NCBI RefSeq assembly: GCF_026015625.1
Contig: NZ_JAPDVG010000001.1
Coordinates: 744,001 to 808,000 of the forward strand
DNA: 64,000 nucleotides
Source: Segatella copri
Lineage (GTDB): Bacteria > Bacteroidota > Bacteroidia > Bacteroidales > Bacteroidaceae
Reading direction: 5' to 3'
The position numbers and the translations under genes were made by a program. Within the stretch, counting starts at the first letter, position 1; each line of letters begins with the position of its first letter. Under the pieces are notes generated by a model, which worked only from the letters and a program-made list of their open reading frames with translations, did not search any database and was not told the DNA's origin. This document shows, piece after piece, positions 1-9,224 of this stretch.

Positions 1-1
1 C

Positions 2-1879
2 TCTGTATTCATGGATGCCTCTAGACTTGCAGTCTTGATGCGCTTAATCAAGTCTGACGACAGTACATGCAGTGTTCGTCAGCGAGCTTTGGTGGGTTTC
101 GTTTTCTGTGCAATAACCAATTCGGGTGAAAAACAGAAATATTGGGATTCTGCTGCTGGCTTGATCATGGACGATGATTTTTTGGCAGCCTGTGTTGATC
201 TCCAACGCCAGATGCGTCTATGTCTTACCAGTAAAAAGGATAGCAAGGAGATGATGCATTCCGTGGTGAAGACCATGTTCACTTCTTTTACTCAGGATTT
301 GGCCGAAAAGATAGACCAAACGGGTGAATTGGGACTTAATTGCTTCTCAGCAGATGGGGAGAATCCTGATGATGCCCTTAAGGGAGCCTTCGACTATATG
401 TTGAATTCAGAAGATATAGGAGTTGATGTCTATTATCATCAGTTTGCCAACCAGAAGAGCTTCGGTCATTTCCATTCACTCTATAATTGGTTTGTTCCTT
501 TCTATGTCCGTAATTCTACGCTCAAGAATGTTCGGGCTACGATGAAACAGCATCGCAATTTCATCAACAATCTCTTGAGAGGCGCCTCTATGTGTGATAC
601 CGATCTGTATAGCATCATTCTTTCATTGAATAATACATCTAAGGAATTTATTGAATCATTGGATGTTACCCCGGAAAATATGGTGTCTGGTCCTGTTTTT
701 TATGACGAAGAAGATGAGGTGGAAAAAGAGCAGAATACCGAAGAGCCAGTAGAGGATGAGACTGATTCTACAGAAGCAAAGGATTCTGAAAATGTCACAC
801 TGCTTGATTCGGTAATGGAACATGAAGAGAATCTCTCAGAAGAGGAAAAGAAGAAACGTGCAGTTAGGGTTCGTCATCGCTATGTGCAGGACCTCTACCG
901 ATTCTATACTCTCTCTCCAATGAGGAAGGCATTTGATAATCCTTTCGAAGTGCAGAAGGAAATTCCTTTCTTTACTACGGGACTGTTTGCTAAACCGGAA
1001 TATGACAAGTATCGCCTGTCGCTGGCCCGTTTCTCTGCTAAAAGAGGTGACTATGCCTTTGTTAGCAAGATTTTGCGTAATCTGGAAAAATATACCGACG
1101 AAGAGCATATGATGCTTGCATTGGCATACAAATCGGAGGAAAAATATGATGAAGCGCTTGAACATCTCTATGTGATTAAGAAAACAAGCCCAACTTATAA
1201 GGCTGCCACGGAGTTGAAATTAGAAATAGAAGAGGAGATAAAAGACCCGGCGGCTTTAATATCATTGAATTGCTTGATTAAAGAAGAATCAGATGAGAGT
1301 AAGCAGTTTAAACTCAAGCTGAAAAAGACCGATCTCTTATTGAAACTCCATCATTATAAAGAGGCTTTGGAATGGGCTTTCCAGATGGATGAACAGTATC
1401 CTAAGGAAGAACAGGTTGAATGCAGACTGGCTTTCTCTTTGCTCTTTTCAGAATCGGAAGGCGATAAAAACATTGACCATGCAATGGCTTTAATAGAACC
1501 TTATCTGCAAAATAGTGATGATAATGAAATCAGGGAAATATTGAATTCTGACATGACAGATATGGATAAGGATGATAAGGAACGCATGTTCATGAAAATG
1601 TTATCTGCGATGGTGAACAAAGTTTCCAAGCCACAAGACCACAGATGGGAGTCTATGAAATTTTTCTATTATGGACTCTGCGTTCTCGTGAAAAAGGGAG
1701 GATCTGCAGCTATCAGATTTTTGGATGAAGCATCTGGTCATGCAGCTTTTTCCCCTAAGGAAGATATAGATGCACTCGGCCTGCTCGAGATGGGAGATTG
1801 GCTCGATAATCGTGGTATTGCGCCTATAGAATTGGAATTTATAACAAAAAAAGTTTTCGAGGAAAGGAAAAAACAATAA
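2..1879 (+). CDS. Hypothetical protein, C-terminal part (open at left edge), helical repeat-like
   Basis: The frame is open to the left edge of the window (codons S-V-F precede the first ATG at 11), so the true start probably lies outside. About 622 residues are visible. There is no signal peptide or membrane segment in the visible part. An acidic stretch rich in Glu, Asp and Thr lies near residues 235-285, followed by a helical region near 350-480 with paired-helix spacing that resembles degenerate TPRs (for example the EEKYDEALEHLY segment). I do not recognise a family with a known function. The stop is two bases before the ATG of dnaB, so the two genes are probably cotranscribed; no role in replication can be inferred from that alone. 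Confidence 0.75.
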   Translation, partial: SVFMDASRLAVLMRLIKSDDSTCSVRQRALVGFVFCAITNSGEKQKYWDSAAGLIMDDDFLAACVDLQRQMRLCLTSKKDSKEMMHSVVKTMFTSFTQDLAEKIDQTGELGLNCFSADGENPDDALKGAFDYMLNSEDIGVDVYYHQFANQKSFGHFHSLYNWFVPFYVRNSTLKNVRATMKQHRNFINNLLRGASMCDTDLYSIILSLNNTSKEFIESLDVTPENMVSGPVFYDEEDEVEKEQNTEEPVEDETDSTEAKDSENVTLLDSVMEHEENLSEEEKKKRAVRVRHRYVQDLYRFYTLSPMRKAFDNPFEVQKEIPFFTTGLFAKPEYDKYRLSLARFSAKRGDYAFVSKILRNLEKYTDEEHMMLALAYKSEEKYDEALEHLYVIKKTSPTYKAATELKLEIEEEIKDPAALISLNCLIKEESDESKQFKLKLKKTDLLLKLHHYKEALEWAFQMDEQYPKEEQVECRLAFSLLFSESEGDKNIDHAMALIEPYLQNSDDNEIREILNSDMTDMDKDDKERMFMKMLSAMVNKVSKPQDHRWESMKFFYYGLCVLVKKGGSAAIRFLDEASGHAAFSPKEDIDALGLLEMGDWLDNRGIAPIELEFITKKVFEERKKQ

Positions 1880-1881
1880 AG

Positions 1882-3381
1882 ATGGCGGAGAATAATAAAA
1901 ATAAGAATAAGGTACAGATAGATCCAACCTACGCCCATTTGCAGCCGCAGGCTGTGAATGTGGAGCAGGCGGTACTGGGTGCCTTGATGATAGATTCTGA
2001 TGCCTTTTCGGTGGTGTCGGAGTTGCTCAAGCCGGATACTTTTTATGACCCGCGTCATAAGAGAATATATCAGGCTATCCAGGTGATGAACATGGAGGAA
2101 CGGCCTGTGGATATCATGACTCTTGCCGATCAGTTAGCCAAGACTGGCGAACTGGATAAGGTGGGAGGAGCACAATATCTCATGGATATTTCTGCAGGCA
2201 TGGCTTCGGCTGCCCATGTAGAGTCGCATGCCCGTATCCTGGCGCAGAAATATATGCAGCGTCAGCTGATTCATTATGCCGGCGACATCGAGACGATGGC
2301 GTATGAAGAAGGTGTGGATGTGGATGAACTGATGCAGAAAGCTGAAGGTGAACTCTTCCAGCTTTCGCAGAACAATATGAAGCAGGATTATACACAGATT
2401 GATCCGGTTGTAAAGGAGGCCGTTGCCATCTTGCAGCGCGCTGCTCAGAACTCGGGTGGTCTTACCGGTATTCCTACGGGTTATCGTGGGTTGGATGATA
2501 TAACATCAGGTTGGCAACCGTCCGACCTTGTGATTATCGCCGGTCGTCCTGCCATGGGTAAGACTTCCTTTGCATTGAGTATTGCCAAGAATGTGGCGGT
2601 AGATTATGATGTGCCTATCGGATTCTTCTCTCTGGAAATGAATAACGTTCAGTTGGTGAACCGACTCATCTCGAATGTTTGCGAGATTTCGGGTAAAAAA
2701 ATACTGAACGGACAATTGGAACAGCCAGAATGGGAACGGTTGGATAAAAAACTGAGAAAACTGACAGGTGCACCTATTTATATTGATGATACGCCTGGTC
2801 TTTCTGTTTTCGAACTCCGTACCAAGGCGCGCCGACTGGTAAGGGAAAAGGGTGTTAAACTGTTGATGATCGACTATCTCCAGCTGATGAATGCCAATGG
2901 TATGAAGTTTGGTAGCCGTCAGGAGGAGGTATCTACCATCTCCCGTTCGCTCAAAGGTATTGCCAAAGAACTGAATATTCCTGTGCTTGCTCTTTCGCAG
3001 CTCTCCCGTAATGTAGAGAACCGTGAGGGTTTGGAAGGAAAGCGACCTCAGTTAAGTGACCTCCGTGAATCCGGTGCCATCGAGCAGGATGCCGATATGG
3101 TGCTTTTCGTTCACCGCCCGGAATATTATCATATCTATCAGGATGAAAAGGGTAATGACCTTCATGGTATGGCACAGATTATCATTGCCAAGCACCGTAA
3201 GGGCTCTGTTGGAGATGTTCTCCTGAACTTCCGTGGAGAATTTACCCGATTCCAGGATCCGCAGGATGCTGCAGCAGCACCTGTCGAAGAAGGTGGTGAG
3301 ATTGTAGGCTCTAGGATGAATGGCGGAGGGCAGGATGGTAGTCCGCTACCACCGCCGCCTGCAGAGAATCTGCCTTTCTAA
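1882..3381 (+). CDS. dnaB: Replicative DNA helicase DnaB
   Basis: 499 residues, the usual length. It is a hexameric 5'-3' helicase that unwinds the replication fork and binds primase. The N-terminal helicase-loader/primase-binding domain occupies about residues 15-120. The RecA-like C-terminal ATPase domain carries Walker A GRPAMGKTS near 221-229, a Walker B region with LLMIDYLQL, and the DnaB signature DLRESGAIEQDAD with HRPEYY downstream. The C-terminus ends in a Pro/Gly-rich tail. No intein or truncation is seen. It starts two bases after the preceding stop, and a probable terminator follows at 3388. Confidence 0.97.
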   Translation: MAENNKNKNKVQIDPTYAHLQPQAVNVEQAVLGALMIDSDAFSVVSELLKPDTFYDPRHKRIYQAIQVMNMEERPVDIMTLADQLAKTGELDKVGGAQYLMDISAGMASAAHVESHARILAQKYMQRQLIHYAGDIETMAYEEGVDVDELMQKAEGELFQLSQNNMKQDYTQIDPVVKEAVAILQRAAQNSGGLTGIPTGYRGLDDITSGWQPSDLVIIAGRPAMGKTSFALSIAKNVAVDYDVPIGFFSLEMNNVQLVNRLISNVCEISGKKILNGQLEQPEWERLDKKLRKLTGAPIYIDDTPGLSVFELRTKARRLVREKGVKLLMIDYLQLMNANGMKFGSRQEEVSTISRSLKGIAKELNIPVLALSQLSRNVENREGLEGKRPQLSDLRESGAIEQDADMVLFVHRPEYYHIYQDEKGNDLHGMAQIIIAKHRKGSVGDVLLNFRGEFTRFQDPQDAAAAPVEEGGEIVGSRMNGGGQDGSPLPPPPAENLPF

Positions 3382-3387
3382 GGTTAG

Positions 3388-3422
3388 AGTTTGTCAATTT
3401 TTCACTCACAAACTGGCTTTTT
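3388..3422 (+). terminator. Probable rho-independent terminator after dnaB
   Basis: AGTTTGT (3388-3394) and ACAAACT (3408-3414) form a 7-bp stem just after the dnaB stop, followed by GGCTTTTT. The stem is short and A/T-rich, so termination may be partial. Confidence 0.45.
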
Positions 3423-3516
3423 CGCCAAATTCTAGCACAGAATTAACGTTTTTGGGTGAAAAAACTATAAGGATATAGGAATTTGTTATCATTTCTATTA
3501 AAAAAGTTATAAATTG

Positions 3517-3548
3517 TTTGCTAGTATCAAATAAAAGTGTTATCTTTG
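3517..3548 (+). promoter_or_regulatory. Bacteroidetes-type promoter of the leu operon
   Basis: A -33 TTTG (3517-3520) is followed after exactly 20 bases by a -7 element TATCTTTG (3541-3548). This matches the Bacteroidetes sigma-ABfr consensus. Transcription would start near 3553-3556, about 30 bases before the leader-peptide ATG. Confidence 0.8.
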
Positions 3549-3584
3549 CATGCGAATTTAAGAATATAACATAATAAGATAGAT

Positions 3585-3671
3585 ATGAGAACAACATCGT
3601 TGAACATTACAAGCATTATTATTCGACTTCGACTGCAGTTTGTGGGCGGAAGTGATAAGGTGTGCGTATAG
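3585..3671 (+). CDS. Leucine/BCAA operon leader peptide (28 aa)
   Basis: A 28-codon ORF with ATG at 3585 and TAG at 3669-3671. It carries the branched-chain run IIIRLRLQF: three consecutive Ile codons (3615-3623) and Leu codons CTT (3627) and CTG (3633); a further Leu codon is at 3600. It lies between a strong promoter and an intrinsic terminator upstream of leuA. Codons 21-24 (3645-3654) are complementary to the 5' side of the terminator. A ribosome stalled on the Ile/Leu codons would leave that segment free, while one reaching the stop codon would cover it. This is the arrangement expected for ribosome-mediated attenuation. The function is inferred from position, codon content and RNA pairing. 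Confidence 0.8.
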   Translation: MRTTSLNITSIIIRLRLQFVGGSDKVCV

Positions 3672-3735
3672 TTCATCGCATAAGATATTAAAAGCCTTTC
3701 TACACTTCCGTCTATGGAGTGGGGGAAGGCTTTTT
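3645..3735 (+). promoter_or_regulatory. Transcription attenuator of the leu operon (antiterminator and terminator)
   Basis: Two mutually exclusive hairpins can be drawn. Antiterminator: GGCGGAAGTG (3645-3654) pairs with CACTTCCGTC (3703-3712), 10 bp with one G-U. Terminator: AAGCCTT (3692-3698) pairs with AAGGCTT (3726-3732), extended by flanking A and T residues and by inner pairing of CAC..CC with GG..GTG, then a U-run at 3731-3735. The 3703-3712 segment is shared by both structures. The pairing follows directly from the sequence; the regulatory logic is inference from classical attenuators. Confidence 0.8.
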
Positions 3736-3838
3736 ACTTTATCTGATGCTTCTGCACGGATTGCTATATAAACGTAGTGCGTTCTGAATGTGTAGCTCTT
3801 ATATATATTATAAGGTGTAAATTTAAAATTTTAAAGAT

Positions 3839-5341
3839 ATGAGTGACAGATTATACATTTTCGACACGACCCTCCGCGATGGCGAACAGGTTCCGGGATG
3901 TCAGTTGAACACAGTTGAGAAGATTCAGGTGGCAAAGCAACTGGAGCAGTTGGGCGTGGATGTAATTGAGGCTGGATTTCCAATATCAAGTCCGGGCGAC
4001 TTCAATTCAGTGGTAGAAATCTCTAAGGCTGTAACCTGGCCTACTATTTGTGCACTTACCCGTGCCGTAGAAAAAGATATTGATTGTGCTGCTGAGGCTT
4101 TGCAGTATGCCAAGCATAAGAGAATCCATACCGGTATCGGTACCAGCGACAGTCATATCAAGTATAAGTTCAATTCTACCCGCGAGGAAATCATCGAACG
4201 TGCTGTAGCTGCTGTCAAGTATGCTAAAAAGTATGTTGAGGACGTTGAGTTCTATGCTGAGGATGCAGGCCGTACCGATAATGAGTATCTGGCTCGTGTC
4301 GTAGAGGCTGTTGTCAAGGCGGGTGCTACTGTAGTGAACATTCCTGATACTACAGGTTATTGTCTGCCTGATGAATATGGTGACAAAATCAAGTATCTCA
4401 TGGAGCATGTTGATGGCATTGACAAGGCACGCCTTTCTACCCACTGTCATAACGACCTCGGTATGGCAACTGCCAATACCCTGCAGGGTGTTTTGAATGG
4501 TGCACGCCAGGTTGAGGTTACCATCAATGGTATCGGTGAGCGTGCAGGTAATACTTCGCTCGAAGAGATTGCCATGATTCTGAAGTGTCACAAGCATATC
4601 AATATTGATACCAACATCAATACCACCAAGATTATTCCTACCTCACGCATGGTGAGCAGCCTGATGAATATGCCTGTTCAGCCAAACAAGGCTATCGTGG
4701 GTCGCAATGCATTTGCTCATTCTTCTGGTATCCATCAGGATGGTGTCTTGAAGAATGTCCAGACTTACGAAATCATTGATCCTAAGGAAGTTGGATTGGA
4801 TGACAATGCTATCGTTCTGACAGCCCGTTCTGGTCGTGCTGCATTGAAGTACCGTCTCCATGTCAATGGTGTAGAGATTAATGATGAGGAGAAGCTCGAC
4901 AAGATTTACAAGAAGTTCCTCCAACTGGCTGATAAGAAGAAGGAAGTTACCGATGAGGATGTTTTGATGCTTGCTGGTGCTGATTCTGCTGATAAGCATG
5001 GTGTTCAGCTCGACTGGTTGCAGGTTACTACAGGTAAGGGCGTGAAGAGCGTGGCAAGTATCGGTCTTGATATTGCAGGTCAGAAGTTTGAGGCTGCATC
5101 ATCTGGTAACGGTCCGGTAGATGCTGCTATCAATGCTCTCAAGAAGATCATCACCAAGGAGATGAATCTCAAGGAGTTCACTATCCAGGCAATCGACAAG
5201 GGCTCTGACGATGTGGGCAAGGTTCACATGCAGGTGGAATACGATGGTCATGTATATTATGGCTTCGGTGCAGATACCGACATCGTTACGGCTTCTGTTG
5301 AGGCTTACATTGATTGTATTAACAAGTTTAAGATTAGATAA
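3839..5341 (+). CDS. leuA: 2-isopropylmalate synthase
   Basis: 500 residues. It condenses 2-oxoisovalerate with acetyl-CoA to 2-isopropylmalate, the first committed step of leucine synthesis, in the cytoplasm. The N-terminal TIM-barrel catalytic domain opens with [10 protein letters not shown] near residues 8-17 and holds the metal-binding motif HCHNDLG near 202-208 and the family signature around NGIGERAGN. The C-terminal LeuA regulatory (dimerisation/feedback) domain occupies roughly 360-500, so leucine feedback is expected. It is the first structural gene after the leader peptide and attenuator; leuC follows after 23 bases. Confidence 0.95.
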   Translation: MSDRLYIFDTTLRDGEQVPGCQLNTVEKIQVAKQLEQLGVDVIEAGFPISSPGDFNSVVEISKAVTWPTICALTRAVEKDIDCAAEALQYAKHKRIHTGIGTSDSHIKYKFNSTREEIIERAVAAVKYAKKYVEDVEFYAEDAGRTDNEYLARVVEAVVKAGATVVNIPDTTGYCLPDEYGDKIKYLMEHVDGIDKARLSTHCHNDLGMATANTLQGVLNGARQVEVTINGIGERAGNTSLEEIAMILKCHKHINIDTNINTTKIIPTSRMVSSLMNMPVQPNKAIVGRNAFAHSSGIHQDGVLKNVQTYEIIDPKEVGLDDNAIVLTARSGRAALKYRLHVNGVEINDEEKLDKIYKKFLQLADKKKEVTDEDVLMLAGADSADKHGVQLDWLQVTTGKGVKSVASIGLDIAGQKFEAASSGNGPVDAAINALKKIITKEMNLKEFTIQAIDKGSDDVGKVHMQVEYDGHVYYGFGADTDIVTASVEAYIDCINKFKIR

Positions 5342-5364
5342 ACATATATATAACAAAAGATATT

Positions 5365-6759
5365 ATGAATACATTATTCGACAAGATTTGGGACAAGCAC
5401 GTTGTCCAGATTGTTCCGGACGGTCCTACTCAGCTTTACATCGACCGTCTCTACTGTCACGAAGTAACATCACCTCAGGCATTCGCTGGTATGCGAGCAC
5501 GCGGACTCAAGATGTTCCGTCCAGACCAGATTTTCTGTATGCCTGACCACAATACTCCAACCCACGATCAGGATAAACCAATTGAGGATCCTATCTCAAA
5601 AAAGCAGGTAGATACCTTGGCAAAGAATACTGCTGATTTCGGCGTAACTCACTTTGCCATGAACACCAAGGACAATGGTATCATCCACGTAGTAGGTCCT
5701 GAGAAGGGTATTTCTCTTCCTGGTATGACCATCGTCTGTGGCGACTCTCATACTTCTACCCATGGTGCCATGGGTGCCGTAGCTTTCGGTATCGGTACTT
5801 CTGAGGTTGAGATGGTGATGGCTTCACAATGTATTCTCCAGAGCAAGCCAAAGTCTATGCGTATCAGCATCAACGGTAAGCTCAGCAAGGGCGTTACTGC
5901 CAAGGACGTTGCTCTCTATCTGATGAGCCAGCTCACTACTTCAGGTGCTACCGGTTACTTCGTTGAGTACAGTGGCGATGTAGTGAAGGATATGTCTATG
6001 GAAGGTCGTCTTACCCTCTGTAACCTCTCTATTGAGATGGGTGCCCGTGGTGGTTTCGTAGCTCCTGATGAGACCACATTCGAGTACATCAAGGGTCGTG
6101 AATATGCACCTAAGGGTGAAGAGTGGGACAAGGCTGTGGCTTACTGGAAGACCTTGAAGAGTGGAGATGATGCAGTCTTCGACAAAGAGTTGACTTTCGA
6201 GGCAAAGGATATCGAACCACGTATCACCTATGGTACCAACCCAGGTATGGGTATCGGCATCACCGAAAGCATCCCAACGCTTGATGAGATTCCTGAGGAA
6301 GAGCAGGCTGGTTTCAAGAAGAGCCTCAACTACATGGGCTTTCAGCCAGGCGAGAAACTCGAGGGTCATCCTATCGATTATGTATTCTTGGGCGCATGTA
6401 CCAATGGACGTATTGAAGACTTCCGTGCTTTCGCTTCTCTTGTTAAAGGAAAGAAGAAGGCAGATGGCGTAACTGCTTTGCTTGTACCAGGTTCATGGTT
6501 GGTTGATAAACAAATACGTGAAGAGGGAATTGATAAGATTGTTGAGGCTGCCGGCTTCGAAATCCGTCAGCCTGGATGCTCTGCCTGCCTGGCAATGAAC
6601 GATGATAAGATTCCTGCAGGCAAGTACTCTGTAAGTACATCCAACCGTAACTTCGAGGGTCGTCAGGGACCAGGTTCCCGCACCATCCTTGCCAGTCCAT
6701 ACGTAGCAGCTGCTGCCGCTATTACAGGTAAGATTACCGACCCAAGAGAGTTTATGTAA
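5365..6759 (+). CDS. leuC: 3-isopropylmalate dehydratase large subunit
   Basis: 464 residues, typical of bacterial LeuC. With LeuD it isomerises 2- to 3-isopropylmalate through an aconitase-type [4Fe-4S] cluster. Diagnostic segments are [26 protein letters not shown] and [10 protein letters not shown]; Cys residues in the last two are the cluster ligands. [11 protein letters not shown] near the C-terminus is also typical. It lies 23 bases after leuA and 33 before leuD. Confidence 0.96.
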   Translation: MNTLFDKIWDKHVVQIVPDGPTQLYIDRLYCHEVTSPQAFAGMRARGLKMFRPDQIFCMPDHNTPTHDQDKPIEDPISKKQVDTLAKNTADFGVTHFAMNTKDNGIIHVVGPEKGISLPGMTIVCGDSHTSTHGAMGAVAFGIGTSEVEMVMASQCILQSKPKSMRISINGKLSKGVTAKDVALYLMSQLTTSGATGYFVEYSGDVVKDMSMEGRLTLCNLSIEMGARGGFVAPDETTFEYIKGREYAPKGEEWDKAVAYWKTLKSGDDAVFDKELTFEAKDIEPRITYGTNPGMGIGITESIPTLDEIPEEEQAGFKKSLNYMGFQPGEKLEGHPIDYVFLGACTNGRIEDFRAFASLVKGKKKADGVTALLVPGSWLVDKQIREEGIDKIVEAAGFEIRQPGCSACLAMNDDKIPAGKYSVSTSNRNFEGRQGPGSRTILASPYVAAAAAITGKITDPREFM

Positions 6760-6792
6760 TGTTAAGTGTTCAATGTTAAATGAAAAATTGAA

Positions 6793-7383
6793 ATGAAACA
6801 GAAATTCAATGTAATTACATCAAGCTGCATTCCTCTTCCTTTGGAGAATGTAGATACAGACCAGATCATCCCAGCCCGTTTCCTCAAGGCCATCGATAAA
6901 GAGGGCATGGGCGATAACCTCTTCCGCGACTGGCGCTACAATGCCGACGGAACTCCAAAGCCAGACTTCGTGATGAACGACCCTTCTTACAGTGGTGTCA
7001 TCCTCGTAGCTGGCAAGAACTTCGGCTCCGGTTCTTCCCGTGAGCACGCTGCCTGGGCTATCGCAGGTGCAGGCTTCCGTGTAGTCATCAGCTCTTTCTT
7101 CGCTGATATCCACAAGAACAACGAATTGAACAACCTTGTATTGCCAGTAGTAGTAAGCGAGGAATTCCTGAAGGAACTCTTCGAGAGCATCGACAAGGAT
7201 CACAAGACAGAGGTGAAGGTAGATCTTCCTAACCAGACCGTGACCAATCTTGCTACCGGCAAGAGCGAGCACTTCGAAATCAACGGTTACAAGAAACACT
7301 GTTTGGAGAATGGTTTGGACGATGTAGACTTCCTCGTTCAGAACCGCGACAAGGTTGAGGCTTGGGAAGCTAAAAACAAGTAA
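6793..7383 (+). CDS. leuD: 3-isopropylmalate dehydratase small subunit
   Basis: 196 residues, full length. It is the swivelling subunit that completes the LeuCD active site. It shows NVDTDQIIPARFLK near the N-terminus and the substrate-loop motif GKNFGSGSSREHA near residues 75-87. The next gene starts two bases after its stop, so the genes are tightly coupled. Confidence 0.95.
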   Translation: MKQKFNVITSSCIPLPLENVDTDQIIPARFLKAIDKEGMGDNLFRDWRYNADGTPKPDFVMNDPSYSGVILVAGKNFGSGSSREHAAWAIAGAGFRVVISSFFADIHKNNELNNLVLPVVVSEEFLKELFESIDKDHKTEVKVDLPNQTVTNLATGKSEHFEINGYKKHCLENGLDDVDFLVQNRDKVEAWEAKNK

Positions 7384-7385
7384 TT

Positions 7386-8984
7386 ATGAACGTTAACGCA
7401 AAGAGAGATAATTCCCGCATCAAGGAGATTGAGATCATGGACTGCACGCTGCGCGACGGCGAGCAGACCAATGGTGTCAGTTTCCTTCCTCACGAGAAGT
7501 TGATGATAGCAAGAATGCTGTTGCACGACATCAATGTAGATCGCATTGAGGTGGCTTCAGCGCGTGTGTCAGAAGGTGAAAAGGATGCTGTCGCTCGAAT
7601 TTGCCGTTATGCCAAAACTATAGGTAAACTGGATTCCGTTGAGGTATTGGGATTCGTGGATAACAACAAGAGTGTGGATTGGATTGCTGAATGCGGCGGT
7701 CATGTCATCAACCTCTTGGCTAAGGGTAGCTACAAGCACTGCACCCAGCAACTCAAGATGTCGCCTGAGGAGCATCTCGCTCATATCAAGCAGACCATCG
7801 ACTATGCTTTGAGCAAGGGATTCACCGTGAATCTCTACTTGGAGGACTGGTCGAGCGGTATGCGTGACAGTCGTGACTATCTCTTCATGATGATGGATGA
7901 GTTGGTAAAACTGCCTATCAAGCGCTTCCTTCTTCCTGATACTTTGGGTATTCTGAACCCATTGCAGTGTGTGGAGTATATGCGCCAGATGGTTCGCCGT
8001 TATCCGAAATCTCACTTCGACTTCCATGCCCATAACGACTACGATTTGGCGGTGAGCAACTCGCTCGCTGCCGTATTGAGCGGCGCCAAGGGTCTTCACG
8101 TTACCGTGAATGGTCTGGGTGAGCGTTGTGGCAATGCACCATTGGCAAGTGTTCAGGTGATTCTGAAGGATATGTTCGAGGCAAAGACCAATATTAAGGA
8201 AGACCGTCTGAACGATATTTCCCGATTGGTTGAAGGATATAGTGGCATTGCCGTGGCTCCGAATACTCCGGTAGTAGGAGACAACGTCTTTACCCAGGTA
8301 GCTGGTGTGCATGCCGATGGTGACAACAAGGACAAGCTTTATTGCAACGACTTGGTACCAGAGCGTTTCGGCAGACATCGTGAGTATGCGTTGGGTAAGA
8401 ATTCCGGTAAGGCGAACATCATCCAGAACCTCAACGAACTGGGATTGGAGTTGACTCCGGAGCAGACCAAGGCGGTGACCAAGCGAATCACAGAACTCGG
8501 TGACCGCAAGGAACTGGTAACTCAGGACGACCTGCCATACATCGTGAGTGATGTATTGAAGCATGGAGCTCCAGAGGATAAGGTGAAACTGGTAAGTTAC
8601 ATGGTATCAACCTCATACGGTTTGAAGCCTATCGCCAGTGTAAAGGTAGAAATCGATGGCAAGGAGTATGAAGACCAGAGCTCAGGTGATGGTCAGTATG
8701 ATGCTTTCGTGAAAGCCCTCCGCAATATCTATAAGGTGAAGCTCGGCAAGACCTTCCCTAAGCTCGACAACTATCAGGTAACCATCCCACCTGGTGGCCG
8801 TACCGATGCCCTCGTTCAGACCGTCATTACCTGGCGTGAAGGTGACCGTATCTGGCGTACCCGAGGCTTGGATGCTGACCAGACAGAAGCTGCTATCAAG
8901 GCAACGCTGAAGATGATTAATATGTACGAGGCAGATAAGAGCGATGATCAGGCTGTTTCGCCTCGAAATCTGGATATGGAATAA
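7386..8984 (+). CDS. Second LeuA-like synthase (isopropylmalate/citramalate/homocitrate family)
   Basis: 532 residues with the HMGL-like TIM barrel: MDCTLRDGEQTNGVSF near residues 18-33, FHAHNDYDLAVSN near 214-226, and GLGERCGNAPL. A C-terminal LeuA allosteric domain follows (about 400-520). The protein is clearly diverged from the leuA product in the same operon: the first motif reads CTLRDGEQTNG instead of [11 protein letters not shown], and the metal motif reads HAHNDYD. That fits a different 2-oxo acid substrate. Candidates are (R)-citramalate synthase, which would give a threonine-independent route to isoleucine because LeuCD and LeuB can process citramalate, or a second isopropylmalate synthase. 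The family is certain; the substrate cannot be fixed from sequence alone. Confidence 0.88.
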   Translation: MNVNAKRDNSRIKEIEIMDCTLRDGEQTNGVSFLPHEKLMIARMLLHDINVDRIEVASARVSEGEKDAVARICRYAKTIGKLDSVEVLGFVDNNKSVDWIAECGGHVINLLAKGSYKHCTQQLKMSPEEHLAHIKQTIDYALSKGFTVNLYLEDWSSGMRDSRDYLFMMMDELVKLPIKRFLLPDTLGILNPLQCVEYMRQMVRRYPKSHFDFHAHNDYDLAVSNSLAAVLSGAKGLHVTVNGLGERCGNAPLASVQVILKDMFEAKTNIKEDRLNDISRLVEGYSGIAVAPNTPVVGDNVFTQVAGVHADGDNKDKLYCNDLVPERFGRHREYALGKNSGKANIIQNLNELGLELTPEQTKAVTKRITELGDRKELVTQDDLPYIVSDVLKHGAPEDKVKLVSYMVSTSYGLKPIASVKVEIDGKEYEDQSSGDGQYDAFVKALRNIYKVKLGKTFPKLDNYQVTIPPGGRTDALVQTVITWREGDRIWRTRGLDADQTEAAIKATLKMINMYEADKSDDQAVSPRNLDME

Positions 8985-9087
8985 TATCTCCGAAGATTAT
9001 GAAAATATCTCCGAAGGTTACGAAAATATCTCCGAAGGATATAAAAATATCTTCGAAGGTTACGAAAATATCTCCGAAGGTTTCTAT
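8983..9087 (+). repeat. 21-bp tandem repeat, five copies
   Basis: Five adjacent copies of a unit like AATATCTCCGAAGGTTACGAA begin at 8983, 9004, 9025, 9046 and 9067; the last decays into TTTCTATTC. The first copy overlaps the stop codon of the LeuA-like gene. Because 21 is a multiple of three, one plus frame reads a heptapeptide repeat like ENISEGY, but no convincing gene contains it. Confidence 0.9.
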
Positions 9088-9091
9088 TCAG

Positions 9092-9186
9092 CAGCACGCC
9101 CTGAAGGGGCAGAAGCTCGTAGCCCAGGGTAACACCCTGGGTATAAGGTAGCATTTAGCAATGCGCCCTGTAAGGGCAAAAGCTTT
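9092..9186. repeat. REP-like intergenic palindromic element
   Basis: Two GCGCCCTG-type blocks (near 9097 and 9163) flank a palindrome AGCCCAGGGTAACACCCTGGGT (from 9121). The 22-mer at 9098-9119 recurs inverted (21 of 22 matches) at 10368-10389 inside the element after leuB. It probably folds into stable hairpins between the second synthase and leuB. I see no gene here. Confidence 0.7.
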
Positions 9187-9224
9187 AATCATTCAAAAAA
9201 TAAACAATTAAAAAATCAGATAAG

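Noticed and set aside
7569-8564. 331-residue minus-strand ORF opposite the second LeuA-like gene
   Set aside because: It lies wholly antisense to a clear synthase gene, has no recognisable domain, and reflects the codon bias of the real gene.
8944-9132. 62-codon ORF across the 21-bp tandem repeat
   Set aside because: It starts inside the second LeuA-like gene and is open only because the repeat period is a multiple of three; no start signal or relatives are apparent.
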